From Pyrocephalus nanus (taxonomy: Eukaryota; Chordata; Aves; Passeriformes; Tyrannidae), in the NCBI GenBank assembly GCA_038380795.1, contig CM076268.1:18666001-18730000 (forward strand): a stretch of 64,000 nucleotides of DNA. Direction: 5' to 3'. Of this stretch, positions 30,001 through 41,965 are shown one piece after another. The translations under genes were made by a program, and so were the position numbers. Positions within the stretch are counted from its first letter, which is position 1. Every line of letters starts with the position of its first letter. The notes below the pieces were generated by a model. It worked only from the letters and a program-made list of their open reading frames with translations. It was not told where the DNA came from and did no database searches.

Positions 30001-33000
30001 GCAAATGGAAGTCACCTGCTGCTGGAAGTTTTCACTGCTCTTTAGATGAGCCATTGCCACACCAAAAAAACCTTGCTATTACTGTGTGTCTCTATCTGGC
30101 ACTAAGTGAAACAAGTGAACATGGCTCACACTCTTCTAATAAAACTTTTGAGGACCACTCTTCCTGCTCTGAAGACGATCAGGATGTTTGTCACCATGCA
30201 AATCACAATGAACAATAAAGAATTTATCAAGATTTATGCTGGCTGGCATGTCAGCCACGGCATTCACTTTTACTGTTTTCATAGTAAAACTTCAAACTGG
30301 GATTACATGCTCAAAACTATGTATTTTTACACCCAAGAAACTGCAAGTAAGCACCTTGACTTATACTTACTCCAACATCATCTTAGTGTTAAAGTTATTA
30401 AAGAACACATCTAGTGTTTTCAAGGATGTGCCATCCCCAATACTGGATTTCCCACACAATTCTCTCTTAGAGTCACACATGAGCAGCTGTATTCAAATAT
30501 TTAAATACCTACAAGTTCACACCAGGACAGCTGCTTTGTTAAGATACAAAACGCTCACTCTGGGTTGTAACTTTCTGTTCTGCTCACCTCCCGTTCCCTA
30601 AGATTTCTTATTGACTTTGCTAAATAGACAAATACATAAGAACTAATAGAAACAAATGAGGTGCAGGACAATGTCTTCCCAAGGAAGCACAAGCATTAAA
30701 GACAACAGCACAGAGAGATTTATGATTCTGACGTGGCCCCTTTTTCTTCCTCCCAGAAGCTTTTAGCCCTGCCACCTCTCTGCAGTCATGAACTGCTATT
30801 GCGATCCGTTGGAGCTCAGAGCTGGTTTGTTCCATGAAGTCCCTTGCCAGGGTAACCATGCTCCAGCTGAGAGTATGGAACCATCATCCACCCAGCAGAT
30901 CAAAGCCTTGGAGCAGCAGCTGCCAAAATGCTCCTCCGCTACAGAAAGCAAGATGTGGACTAACTTTAGCTGGCTATCAGGCTGCTCACTGCCAGCTGTT
31001 TCTTTGCAGATGGGTTTTTGTGTTCATCAGTGATCACAGGCATAACAGGCACCATAACCATTTTTGTTTGTCCTTTATGCTAGCCTGCAAGCAATTCTGG
31101 CCTAGTCAGCTGGAAAGTTCAGTGCAGGGCAGAAAAATAGGGATTGCCTCCAGCAGACTTGAACTAAGATGCTTATCACATCTCATTACCTTTCCCTTCA
31201 CAACTTCTAACAGTTCTGGGCAGCCTTGTTTATCTACATCACCCTGCCTTTGTTTTGCCAACTTCCTTCAAGTTACTTGGAAAATAAGAGTTTTAAAATC
31301 TCTCAACAGTAGAATTATAATATGGCTTGAAAGCAACCTCTGGAGATCACCTGTCTTCCCAAAACAAGTAGAACTTCAAATCTGTATTTCTCTCAGGCTG
31401 CTCTGAACCTTGACCAGTCTGAAGTCTCCATGGATGAAGATGCCATGGCCCCTTTGGGCTCTTGATCCATGAGAGGATCCTCGGCTGCACCAAGACATTC
31501 ATTTCCTTCCTGTCCTACTGAACATTCCATTTGCAACCTTGACTCATCTTTTCAGTGTACACTTTAGAGGTGAGAGTGGCTCCATCACCTCTCTAACGCC
31601 CTTGCTTAAAGCTGGTTAAATACAGCAATCACATTCTCCCTGAGCCTGCTCTTCCTCAGGTTACAAACCCAGTCCCTTCTGCACCCTCAGGTGCTCCAGA
31701 CCCCACTCAGTGCTGAACTCCGCCGTTTGTCTCTCTCCCAGTTGAGGGGCTGTGTGATCTACTGAGCAGCTCTGAAGCAGGGCCTCACAGATGAGAACAG
31801 CTCCTCCCCAGAACCCCGGGTCAGGCCCTTTCTAATGCAGCTCAGCGAGTAATTAGCCTCAAGGGCTACAGAGGCACGTTCTGACTCCTGGTCAGCCTCT
31901 CATCCAGCAGGACCCCAGCTCCTCTTCTGCCAGCAACCGACAGCTGAAGAAACATTTTCATTTTATAAACTTGGGCATTTCCCTGACTTTGAGACCAGTG
32001 AGAAACACGATACCTACTGTTCACCCTTCTTATTTCACAACAAGCAAAAGACCAGACTGCAGACATTTTAACTTTTGCTCAGCAGACTAAGGGACAAGGT
32101 AAATGTTTGAATGGACACAGACTACAATGATGGGAACACACATTTTAGTAGAAGTTCGTAGTTAAAAGAATAAATATTGAGTAAAGACATTTTTCTGCAC
32201 ACTTGTAAGATGTACAGTATCAAAGAATGCTAGGTATGATGTCAATAAAATAATAGAAGGTTGTTAGAGTTGTGTTTGTCTTTTAAAAAAAAAACCACCT
32301 CAAAAATCAATAATCACAGCAAACAAGCTGTCCAGTAGCACTGTAAAATTAGTGTTTGCCCTTTCTGTTTATTTTAAGTGTACACACATATGAACACATA
32401 CACAGTATTTGCTTTATTTGCAACACAAATTACCATTAACCTGAAGTATATATTCTGCCACTCACCATTTTAGCATTAGTCTACAATATTCAACTACGAA
32501 AAATTATTAAGCATACCATCTGTTCACATAACAAGCAGCATTTATCCAACAATAAAAATTACAATATGGGCAACAAGGGGGTTTATTTTAGTATCAAACT
32601 TACAGTCAATCATTTTGGACAGAAAAAGAATCAAGAATTAGTTTTTAATCACTTGGAAGAAAAAAAGTAAGATGAAATGTGTGGTTATTAATTACATGCT
32701 TGGCACACCAAGATCATTATCTCTTCACACATAAATCAAAGAAAACCTTACAAAACATTTTACAAAATAAATAACAGTCAACAGACCTATAGGAACAGCT
32801 AGTTGGGAAGTTATCCATGCTGATCTGATTCAACATCAGTAATGGATCTCTTTCTCACAGTTTGACGCAGCCAGCTCCAGTCTGTTGGAGGAGTTCTCAC
32901 TCAAAGGCATTATAGAACCTACAGCAGAGGCAAGCTGCTATTCCCTGCTGGCTGTATGGTAAGCTGGAGTGATCCTTAAGCTCCACAGAAGAGTCTTTCA

Positions 33001-36000
33001 GCTCTCAGAAGAATGTTCACTACTCTGTTCTTAGTGCCTTCCCCGAGCTCACACAGTTTACATTAAAAAAAAATAAATCTTGAATTGCATTTTAAATCAT
33101 CTAAGAATTCTGGTTGGTTTTAATTTTGTTTTCTACAATTATTCTTCAAATTCAAGTATTAGTTCCCATTAAAGGTTTTATTACGCCCAGCTACACCTAT
33201 AGCTATTTCCTTCTCATACATTTCAAGTCAATGTATTGGCTATGTGTTCTACCCATCACAAAGTCACCATGAATTTCCCAGCATCATGTTCAAATTCTTT
33301 TAAGGCAGCACATTTCTTAAAAATATCACCATTCACTAAGGAGGCTACAGTTCTGCCACAGGACAAGCTTATACAGATGTCTATTACTAATAAAATTCCA
33401 CTAAGTATTTGGTAAATCCAAGCAACTTCAGAAACTACTCAGTGACCTACATCTGCAGTTCCATATTTTGTATAAGACTTGGGACAGAAAAAGAGTAGAT
33501 TATTTTCAGCTTTTTCCTGAAGATTTAATGTGTTTCTGAGATATAATAAGCTGTGAAAAGCTATTAGAAGGAAAGCTTTGAACACTGAACTGAGCTGCCC
33601 CTACCAAGCAAAAAATAAAAGATAAATGCTACATATTTTTGAAGTGCCACAAAAGATAACTGAGCACTTGCATTACTTCACATAAAACACAGTCCTAAAA
33701 TAGTTAATATTTTTTTCTTCACGGAGTATTTAAAGTAGAAAGCACAAACAGTTTTCAGTACTGGGAGGATGCAACTTCTGCCCACTGCCCTGCCTCAGTC
33801 CAAAAATTTCCAGATCATTTTATTTAAGGGCCCCTGTTGATAATACATGTTTTCTGAAATGATTAATACAGCTAGGTGTGGAAGAGGATGTCCATCCACA
33901 CCAAGTTACTGGCACATAACTTCTAGATCAACATTCATTACCAAATGGATACTTATCCCAAATTAATTTTGGGCTCTACAATGCATTTAAAAAACAAAAT
34001 AAACATCTTGTTCAGAATGCTTTTCAGTAACAGCATCAGAAGTCTGCAAACAGATCTTTAAACTAGCACTTCTCAACATAAGAGGTTTGCCCCCTCCCAC
34101 CACTTCAGTCTTCCAGCAATCACCACTTGATCTGTGAGCACCTTTGTGCATATCCCTGACTGACAGCAATCCTGTCCCCGCCCAAGCAACCTCCTGGTCT
34201 TCCAACCTTTCAACGGCACAGCCGTTTGGTTCAGACACAGAAGGGAATTAATCAGGCTGAAAAATAGTCCAAGAGGAAGATTTGTTTCAGCTGGATCCGT
34301 TAGCTCCTTGATCTATTTTGCCACACAGCAGCTGGCAAGGAGGAACAGCAGGTAGCAGAAACTGCTTAAGCAAGGCAGCCACTGAACACAAAACTACGTT
34401 GTGGTGTTACAGAAATACATACACTAAGTCCTCGACTTTTCAGAGCAATTATATCAACCAAGTATCTTTCACCGACACTACAGTCATTGTCGAAAAGAAT
34501 GTACACAAATAAAAGAGACTGTGGCTGTACTTTGATACAAATACACCTTGTAAAGGGAGCACTGAATGCTTCTTTGAATGCAGCTCATCTTTTCATGAGG
34601 ACAGCCAGAAAGGACCTTTATCAAACTGAAAGGCCAATTTTCAGCTCCATATAAACAAGGGGATTCTTGAAAGATTTGAAAACTGGATGTCTGGATTCTT
34701 AAATCATAGTAAAATCTGTTTTCAGAATTCATGGCAAAATTGTGGTGAATTTCACAGCAGGCAAGCAACATAAGTAGTCTCAACTGGATTTTTAAAGAGC
34801 TCTCAAAAGATCTTTCCATTACATAAATAGAAGCCTGTTTCTGCAGGTTTCGAATTAAGGACTATGGGTTTTTTCTAAAGGGAACATTTAGCCTTTATTA
34901 AAAAAACTAGGAGCAAAAAAAGATTGGTCTAATTTCCAAAATGATACATTACATATATTATTACATATATTAAATACAACATACAGTAAAACTATATACA
35001 CAGAGTCCTTTTCTTCCCCACCCAAATAGCACACTGTACTTTTCAGCAAATTATTAGGAAGGACATTTGTATTTGTTCAGAGTACTGGATCAGTCTTCAG
35101 AAATGAAGAGGTGTACATTCCATGCATCTTTTAAACAATAAGCATCCAAACAATTTAGGCAGTTCAGGAAGGATAAATAAACAAACCAAAACTTATATAC
35201 AGTAAATAAATAGCCAGGTATGATTATGATCTCAAATACTAATGCATTAGCTTATTGTTTAAGAAAATAAACAAATAATACATGAAATAAACACACCAAT
35301 TCATTTCAGGTAAGTAGCAGACAGAAAATAAATTCAGTTGTTACCACCTCCAAACATTTATTCCCCAATATTAGCATAACAATTCACTAATGCAACAATT
35401 TTACCTAAAGCACTTGTAGAGGAGCTTATACCTGCACACAGATAAAGCCAGCAAACGAGATGGTCCCTAAAGAGCAGAGTTAAACTTAAAACACAAAAAC
35501 CATACACAAAAGGCAACTCTACTTCTGTCCAGAACAAGCACAACTATAGAACTTGGAACCCTATCAGATCACCTCACTAGTATTTCTGACCAAGAAGTCT
35601 CCATGAAGTATATGATAGCCCTCAAGATTACTTTGAATCCTTATACAAGCCAATGGACCAAAAATCTTGGGAACTTTTGCAGTGGAAGAGGTCGTTAAAA
35701 TTCCTTGTTTTATAATATGACTTTGTACACCCTCTGCAACTCTGAATTAGTCTTGGTTCAGCAGATGCTTCTCTCTCTCTTCTCCTATCATACTTTTGCC
35801 CAGCTGGGCCCTCTGAAAACTATCAAGATCTGGCAGGCAGCCTGCAATGTGTCTGGTCCCTGCTCTGGCATTACATGTCCTGCAGAGCTCCAGAACAGCA
35901 TCCTACTGTCAAACTAGCCTATGTTCACATCTTCAAATCAAACAGGCTAAAAAGGTAAGATGGCTGCTCTCACAAACCGAGATCAAGGCAGAGGACTATC

Positions 36001-37339
36001 TGAAATTCAACAATTTTATTAACTAATATTCAAAGAATAAAGAGTTTCCTTCATTATACTTCATTATATACATGGAATTCTCAAGTAAGTCAGTGAACTC
36101 ACTTTGACAGTATTCCTTAACAGGTTTGGCTCAGCTTCATTTCATGTTACAGTTTAAACCATTTCCAAGTTATCTAATATGCTGATATACCTGTAGGCAC
36201 ACACAGATGCCCATCATGTACTATTCGGGCCTAGAACTGCATTTGCTGGCATCTCTAGAACTCAGACTAGTTCTCCTGTGACCTGCAAGACCATCACTGG
36301 TTAGGTCTCCACACCTGTAAGTAAAACCCAGCTGCAGTTAGTAAGCTTGCTCAATTCCACATGCACATGCCCTAGGGCAAGTAATACTTTCCATCCCCGA
36401 ACAAGCTTAACACCCTTTGTGTTTATATTATCAGATAGGCCAAAGCGTGTAGAACTTTTCAATTGCTTGAAAGCCTTCAGCAAGCCTGTTCTGTACAACA
36501 TTGAGATTTAAAACGACACAATACGTCCAAAACCATTACTGTAGCTGGGGGGTGGGACAAATAATCAAGAGGCATTTATTTTTGTAGGTTATTAGAGGAG
36601 CTCAGGTCAAACTTCACTGATGGAACTACTCCAAGCAGAAAGGCATAAAGAAACACACTTTGGGAGGAAAACTGGAGATAACAACACGGAGAAACCAAAG
36701 AGCAAAAGAAATTCCGCAAAGAGACAGTGGCTCCTTTTGCAAGAAACGCAAGAACTGAAAGGCAAAGGAATCAAAGACACTGCCGGTCACCCCCCAGCTC
36801 CCGGATCTGGAGCAGTTACATTATCCCAGAGGAGTATTTTTATGCTTTAAGAGGCATTTTTAGGAGCAAGGTCATGGCAGTTGACCATGGAAGGTCGCAT
36901 CCCCCCCACCTCTCCTGCAGAACCTTCCTTCCCCACAGACGAGAGACCATCCCGGCCTGCCCGGGTGCCCCCGCTCCCGAGAGGAGGAGGAGGAGCCCCG
37001 CGCCGAGCCTCCTGCCCCTCCTGCCACACCAACAAAGAGGCCCCCGCCATTATCCACCCGCACATCCCCCGACCCCCCAGCCCCGAGCACACACGGCAGG
37101 TCACCGGGCCGGAGGGCCCCGCACCGCCACCCGCTCCGGGGCAAGGGCACGGGCCGTCCCCGGCTCCTTCCCGCCCGCTGCCCGTCGGAACGTAAACAAA
37201 ACGCCAGGGCCGGGCTCGGCTCCGGCCGCCGCCACCACCGCCGCCAACCCCCCATTCCTCCCACCCACCCACCCACCCGGCTCTCGCTCCGCGCCCCCTC
37301 CGCCCACCGCCGCTCCCGCGGGGCCGCGGCTCCGCTCAC
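15039..37339 (-). other. MAPK8: MAPK8 intron 1 (about 22.3 kb)
   Basis: Long AT-rich first intron between the CpG-island exon and the ATG exon. It begins with GTGAGC and ends ...CTTCATAG. The only interspersed element recognised is a minus-strand CR1 remnant at 31,308-31,935. It also holds short A-runs, for example A17 at 27,920-27,936. Open frames here of up to about 190 codons match no family known to me, and the longest one runs antisense into the CR1. No RNA gene was recognised. Distal enhancers would be expected in such an intron, but none can be pinpointed from sequence alone. Confidence 0.6.
31308..31935 (-). mobile_element. CR1 LINE remnant, 3' portion
   Basis: Read on the minus strand this matches the 3' part of avian CR1. 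On the plus strand it runs from a decayed AGAATTATAATATGG tail, through CCTCTGGAGATCACCTG near 31,332, to the 'gagcctgctcttcctcaggtt' block near 31,652, the 'cagggcctcacagatg' block near 31,780, and a segment ending in 'catccagcaggaccccagctcc'. It is strongly diverged and has no open reverse-transcriptase frame. It lies in MAPK8 intron 1 in the same orientation as the gene. Identification rests on remembered CR1 consensus blocks. The subfamily is not assigned. Confidence 0.78.
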
Positions 37340-37770
37340 CGCCCGCCGCCTCCGGCCTCGGTCGCTGAGTAATGAGCCGGGGCCGGGCCGCGCTCACGCA
37401 CCACGCTCCGCCCGCCGCGGCTGCGGCTGCGGCTGCACCGCCCCCTGCGCCCGCCCCGCCCGGCGCTGCCCCCAGCCCGGCCCCGCCCGGGCCCCGCCGA
37501 GGCACTGCGGACCTTCCGCTGCCCCGGACCCGGGGATCGCGCTGCTCGTCCCCTGGAGCGGTCCCTTTCCTCAATGGCTCCCGGTGGCCGGGCCTCTCTT
37601 CCCGCTGGGGCTCTCGTAAAATATTTGCGTGTCTCCAGGCCTTTGCCCTCGCTCTCTGCGCCAGGGCGCTGGCACCCAGCCGTCGTACTCAGGCATCGGT
37701 GCTGCGAGACGTCCTTCGCGGCCTCGGCAGCTCCAGGCAGCTCCGGGCTTCTCGCGGCTGGCCTGGCATG
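36890..37770 (-). promoter_or_regulatory. MAPK8: CpG island, MAPK8 promoter region
   Basis: About 0.9 kb of very GC-rich, CpG-rich sequence stands out sharply from the AT-rich surroundings. It lies at the 5' end of MAPK8, which reads leftward from here. It contains several GC boxes of the CCGCCC / CCCCGCCC type around 37,340-37,500, a (CCCA)n run at 37,261-37,278 and a (GCGGCT)n-like run at 37,417-37,436. No TATA box is evident, as expected for a housekeeping CpG-island promoter. The island may also fire rightward, but no plus-strand gene is recognisable directly beside it. The long open frames that cross the island in several frames are a by-product of its GC content. Confidence 0.8.
37340..37480 (-). 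other. MAPK8: MAPK8 noncoding first exon (predicted; 5' end uncertain)
   Basis: On the minus strand a good U2 donor, G|GTGAGC, ends an exon at 37,340 inside the CpG island. The next exon begins at 15,038 with a clean acceptor and untranslated sequence before the ATG, so an upstream leader exon is required. The right-hand limit is only an estimate of the transcription start; nothing in the sequence fixes it. Weaker donors exist further left in the island, near 37,100 and 36,900, so another exon end is possible. Confidence 0.45.
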
Positions 37771-37956
37771 GCAGCGCTTTATCTCATTATTGGGTGTCTG
37801 GAGTGGTGTAGCGTTTTATTGTTCTGTATCTCCGCTGGCAGTGGTCTTCCTCTAAACCTTCAGTACCTCTTTGTGGGATTTTGAGTTTTTTGTTACTATT
37901 CCCTTTGGTTCCTGGCACCTGACATGAGTATTTGGATTTTCAGTATTTTCCTTGGC

Positions 37957-38095
37957 ATGTAATTGGTTTTGGTGTTGTTTTGGGTTATTTGTTTGGGGTT
38001 TTGTGGTTTGGATTGTTTGTTTTTGTTGGGGGTTTTGTTTGTTTGGGTTTTGGGGTTTTGTTGTTATTTGGGGAGGAGTGTTGGGGTTTTTTTAG
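37957..38095 (+). repeat. C-free G/T-rich tract beside the CpG island
   Basis: 139 consecutive plus-strand bases contain no C. The tract is dominated by TTTTGGGG / GTTTG-type units and has seven runs of three to five G (37,982 to 38,086). It starts about 200 bases right of the CpG island edge. It could be a simple-repeat expansion, with potential for G-quadruplex or R-loop formation on this strand. Confidence 0.85.
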
Positions 38096-41000
38096 TCTTC
38101 CCCACCCCCCCAATGTCCCTGCTTAGACACAAAAGGAGGCCACTCAGCACCCTGAAGCAAGCCTTTGTGTATTTTTACTACATAGTACAAAAAAAGCCCG
38201 TATGAGCAGTATTTTAAAAATATATAAAATCTGCCAGTTAGGCAGAGGGTACTGTGAAAATGGACATTTCAGATTTAATTCGTCATCAAACGTGGCTTGT
38301 GTCACATTTTTGAAGATGCCAAACATTCTACCAAGATTGTTGTTGATAACAGCTTTTATCCCTCTTTAATAAGCATGGACTTTTACATGGTAAAGATAGT
38401 GCTTCAGAATATTCCAGTTTTGTCTACTATCTTGGCATTAAAAGCTTCACCTCCATAAACTATCCGTGTACATATTCATATGCCCATTTTAGTGAGATCT
38501 CTGCACACTGCCCTTAGAATTCTCAATTTAAGCAAGCCCACTTTCGTTCCATATGTTAGAGTGGTATTATTACAGATCCCAAGGACATATATATAATCCC
38601 TCCTTTATATCTATACAAAAAAAAATAAATTAATTTTTATGGGACAGACCCCAAACAGAATTAGCCAGTTTTTTCTTGTTGCAATATGTTAGATCAGACC
38701 CAGACATTGCATTCCCCTCCATGTTTACATATGCTATAGGCAAAGTTCAGCTGGCAGAAGGAGCAATATGAATCCCCAAAATACACTGTAAGCAAAATTT
38801 AATCTGGATGGCTCACATTCATCTTGGCCAGCAGATTAACCCAGCCTGCTGGTTTTGGCTGATGCAGGTCATCAATAAACATTCAGATATTTATTTCCAT
38901 TGGCAAATAGACCTCTGGTGTTCACCTCTGGTCTTCTCCGCAGAGCCAGAAGCAGGCAGAGTGACATCATGTTTGGCCAGTTCAGTTATTTGCAACAAGT
39001 CCCATGGCCTTCCAGAACTGATGGTACTCCTAGTGTTCTTGAGACTCATTGTTCCTGATTGTTCCATCTGAAGTAAGACTGCACTGAGATTTGCAAGTGA
39101 AAAAGGACAATAGTTCCTTTAAGGTATAAAATAGTGTCTTGCTTAGGATCCAGGTTTGTTGCATTTCTTCTTTTTAGGAATAATAAAACTCTCATTAGAT
39201 TTTATAGTTGACAAAGCTGATGCTTTTAGACAGAGATCTATTTGGGTACTCAGGGCAGCCAGTTTTTCCAAGCTGAGACACTCATATGTGACTTCTTACA
39301 ACTAGTCCTTACAACCTTGTATACCGTAAGCATCGATTGCCATCTTGAATATAGAGCTGATAAGCAACAGAAATAATGATTCAGGAATTATACAAAAAGA
39401 TCAGATTGGTATTGTTGCAAAGCACGATGGAGGAGCTTTATTTATTTGAATAGAGAATCCAAAATATGTAAAGATTTTATGAAGGAAAAATGCGAAAGGA
39501 AGTATTTCATACCGTAAATTTGTCACTTATCAGTATAATGGTTTTAAAAATAAAGATAATATGATAGATTGGCTGTAAAGTTCCTCTACATTATGCAACA
39601 TTTACAAGACATTGAAATAATACCTCTTTAAGCAAGGACAAAGGTTTCTTTGATTGGGTGTATAATCAATTTTTCAAAAACAAGTCCCTATATAAGAAAA
39701 GGGAACTTTGAGAATGTCTTTGAGCATCACTATAGTATTGTCTTTGAAACTGTTTTGCAGAAGTATTTTCTTACAGGCATTATGGTTACACTCCTGTATT
39801 GCATATGTGTGGATGAAAACTCTTTTTCTGGACTGTCCTGAATGATATCCAAGAAAATACAAAACTAAATTCCTGATATCTGTTAAAGTAAGCAGGTATT
39901 TTGCAACAGGCTTCAACAGAGCCAGCATTTTGCTCTGGACCTCTCAACAGATTAGAAGGATACAGTAGAAAGCAGGAGCATGGATCCATTGTGATAGAAT
40001 GTACAGGCAGCCAGACAGAAGATTCATATTTGGTCATAGAGGATCAGTAGCACAAGTGGAATAAAAGTTTTGCAGAACAATATAAAGAGAAAAGACTGTA
40101 GAAGGAATTTTGGCTACCCGCAGGGGCCCAGATCTTTGCAGCAAGGACTTTCCGATGTGGGCCTGCTGAGGCCACAGAATGGCATAAACTTGACAGGATT
40201 TTGGGTGATAGGTTTGACAATAAAGGTGCATTTTCTTACAGTGGCCAGTGAGAAAATCTGAAAGCTGGTGTCTGCTTTGCAAAATAATGGGAATCACCAA
40301 CCTCAGAACTTGAATCTTTTTTCCAAAATAAACATGAAATTTTATATATAAGAAGAATGTAATAAGCAAATTTATTTAGTAATAGAAACTCCAAAATTAA
40401 GTTAATGAACAATCTGAAGCATGAAAATCCTCCTCTGCCTACATGTAATTGTTAATCATTCACTCAGTGTCAGTGTTCATCTAGCAGTAGTCTTGGATTT
40501 GGACTGCTGCTTTAAAATAAGCAGTTGTTGAGTGTTTAATAAATGTTTGGATTTTAAAAGTGCCAGTAAAATCTGAATTATGTCAAAATACTACAAGCTT
40601 TTTCACTCCCATGCACTGATATACAATTATGTTTATGAAATCATATTAAAATGTTTGGATTCAGCAGTCACATTACATTAAAATGTAGTTTTGTAATTGT
40701 TTAATATTTTCATTAAGTTCTTATCAATTACCACACTCTTGGCAGTGAACAAGGTTTAAGTATATTGATGTTTATAAACTGCAAAGCGAACAATTCAGGC
40801 TGAAATCTTTGGAGTCAAGGCAATGGATCTGAACGTCTGACCCAAATTTTGAAGTGTAAAAATCAAAATGTCAAAAATTAGATTCTATAGCATAAAATAA
40901 GAGACCAAAAGATAGAAGGAGTAGTCATTTTTGTCCACAAAACAGCCATAGTAAAGAATACTGATTTATTTTTGCACCAAAATGGATTAGCATAATACAA

Positions 41001-41269
41001 CAGAGTAAGTCAGTGGAGTGGGACTGTAGTGAACAAAGTGGTAACTGCTTAAACCACAGTAGTTGTTTTTCAAGTAAATATCTGATTATCCCTACAGTCA
41101 TTTTTAGACAAACTGAAAATAGAATAAAGATATTCCAGGCATGTGCCCTTGCAGAACTGCTTCACTGCTCTGCAGACTGAAGAGGAAAGACCTGTCACAT
41201 CAGAAGAGATGCTGGAGCTGAGTAAGGCAGCCCCATCTGCTCCCCAGTAACAACCTTTGCTCCTGAGAA

Positions 41270-41866
41270 AAGGTGCCGGGTGACAGCAGTAGATGAACTC
41301 TCTTTGCAAGGCACTCGTTTGACGTGCTCTGTAGAGAGGTGAGCTGCTCACAAGGGTGTCACCAAGAGACTGCCAGGACCTTGTACAGTCCACTGGCTAT
41401 TTTCTGCTGCTGTTTGCTCATGTGGGCACCTGTGAAACAGCTAGGAGCAGTCTGGGGAGTACCAAGAACTATTACAGAGCCCTGAGAGTGGCATTTAGTG
41501 AGTCTGGAGCGCAAGCAGTTTTTTTCATCAGTCCTCCTGGTCGAAGGGAGGTGTTTGAAAGGGCCAGTTGAATCTGGCAAATCAGATGGTTACAGAACTG
41601 GTGCCACAGCCAGAGGTTTGGCTGCTTTGACCAAGGGACTCACTTTGAGAAACCTGGTCTGCTGGGGGGCTGGTGGGAACCATCTGTTAGAGAAGGGGAA
41701 GAACAACTTCAGTCATGGGCTTGACAAGGGATTCAAGAGGGCCCTAAACTAAAGTTTAGGCCAGGAAGTGGAACCTCAATCCATCTCACTCCTACCAGTT
41801 TGATGCCAGTACCTGAAGAGAGATTGCAGGCCAGCCAGAGAGCACCTGAAGAGCAACACAAAGGAA
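41270..41866 (+). mobile_element. CR1 LINE remnant, ORF1 end and inter-ORF region
   Basis: The plus-strand translation, with frame breaks, retains the tail of the CR1 ORF1 protein: HVGTCETARSSLGSTKNYYR near 41,420, then a segment ending LEKGKNNFSHGLDKGFKRAL just before a stop at 41,750. The closing D/G..HL.EKG pattern fits the esterase-like domain of CR1 ORF1. After the stop the 'actaaagtttaggccaggaagtgg' type of inter-ORF sequence follows. Frame changes and stops show it is dead. The left limit is approximate. Confidence 0.75.
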
Positions 41867-41965
41867 TTCCGTCCCACCAGATCTCTGTGATGCCAATAGG
41901 ATCACAGCCCTGTAGGCATGTGTATGTCTCTAACTCCTCTTGTTTATTCCCCATGTAAAGGCATT
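41867..41965 (-). mobile_element. CR1 ORF2 endonuclease fragment, inverted
   Basis: The minus-strand translation contains MGNKQEELE followed by IGITEIWWDG, the N-terminal start of the CR1 ORF2 apurinic-like endonuclease domain (usual pattern NARSMGNKQEELE...ITETWWD). The TNARS residues are missing, which indicates a small deletion. The fragment abuts the plus-strand ORF1 piece in the opposite orientation, so the element carries an internal inversion or two insertions meet here. Confidence 0.75.

Noticed and set aside
30834..31406. 190-codon plus-strand open frame
   Set aside because: No family resemblance, and its end runs antisense into the CR1 remnant that begins at about 31,308.
36727..37884. 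Several long open frames on both strands across the CpG island (up to 213 codons)
   Set aside because: They overlap in many frames, consist of Pro, Ala, Gly and Arg from GC-rich repeats, and match no family. GC richness makes stop codons rare.
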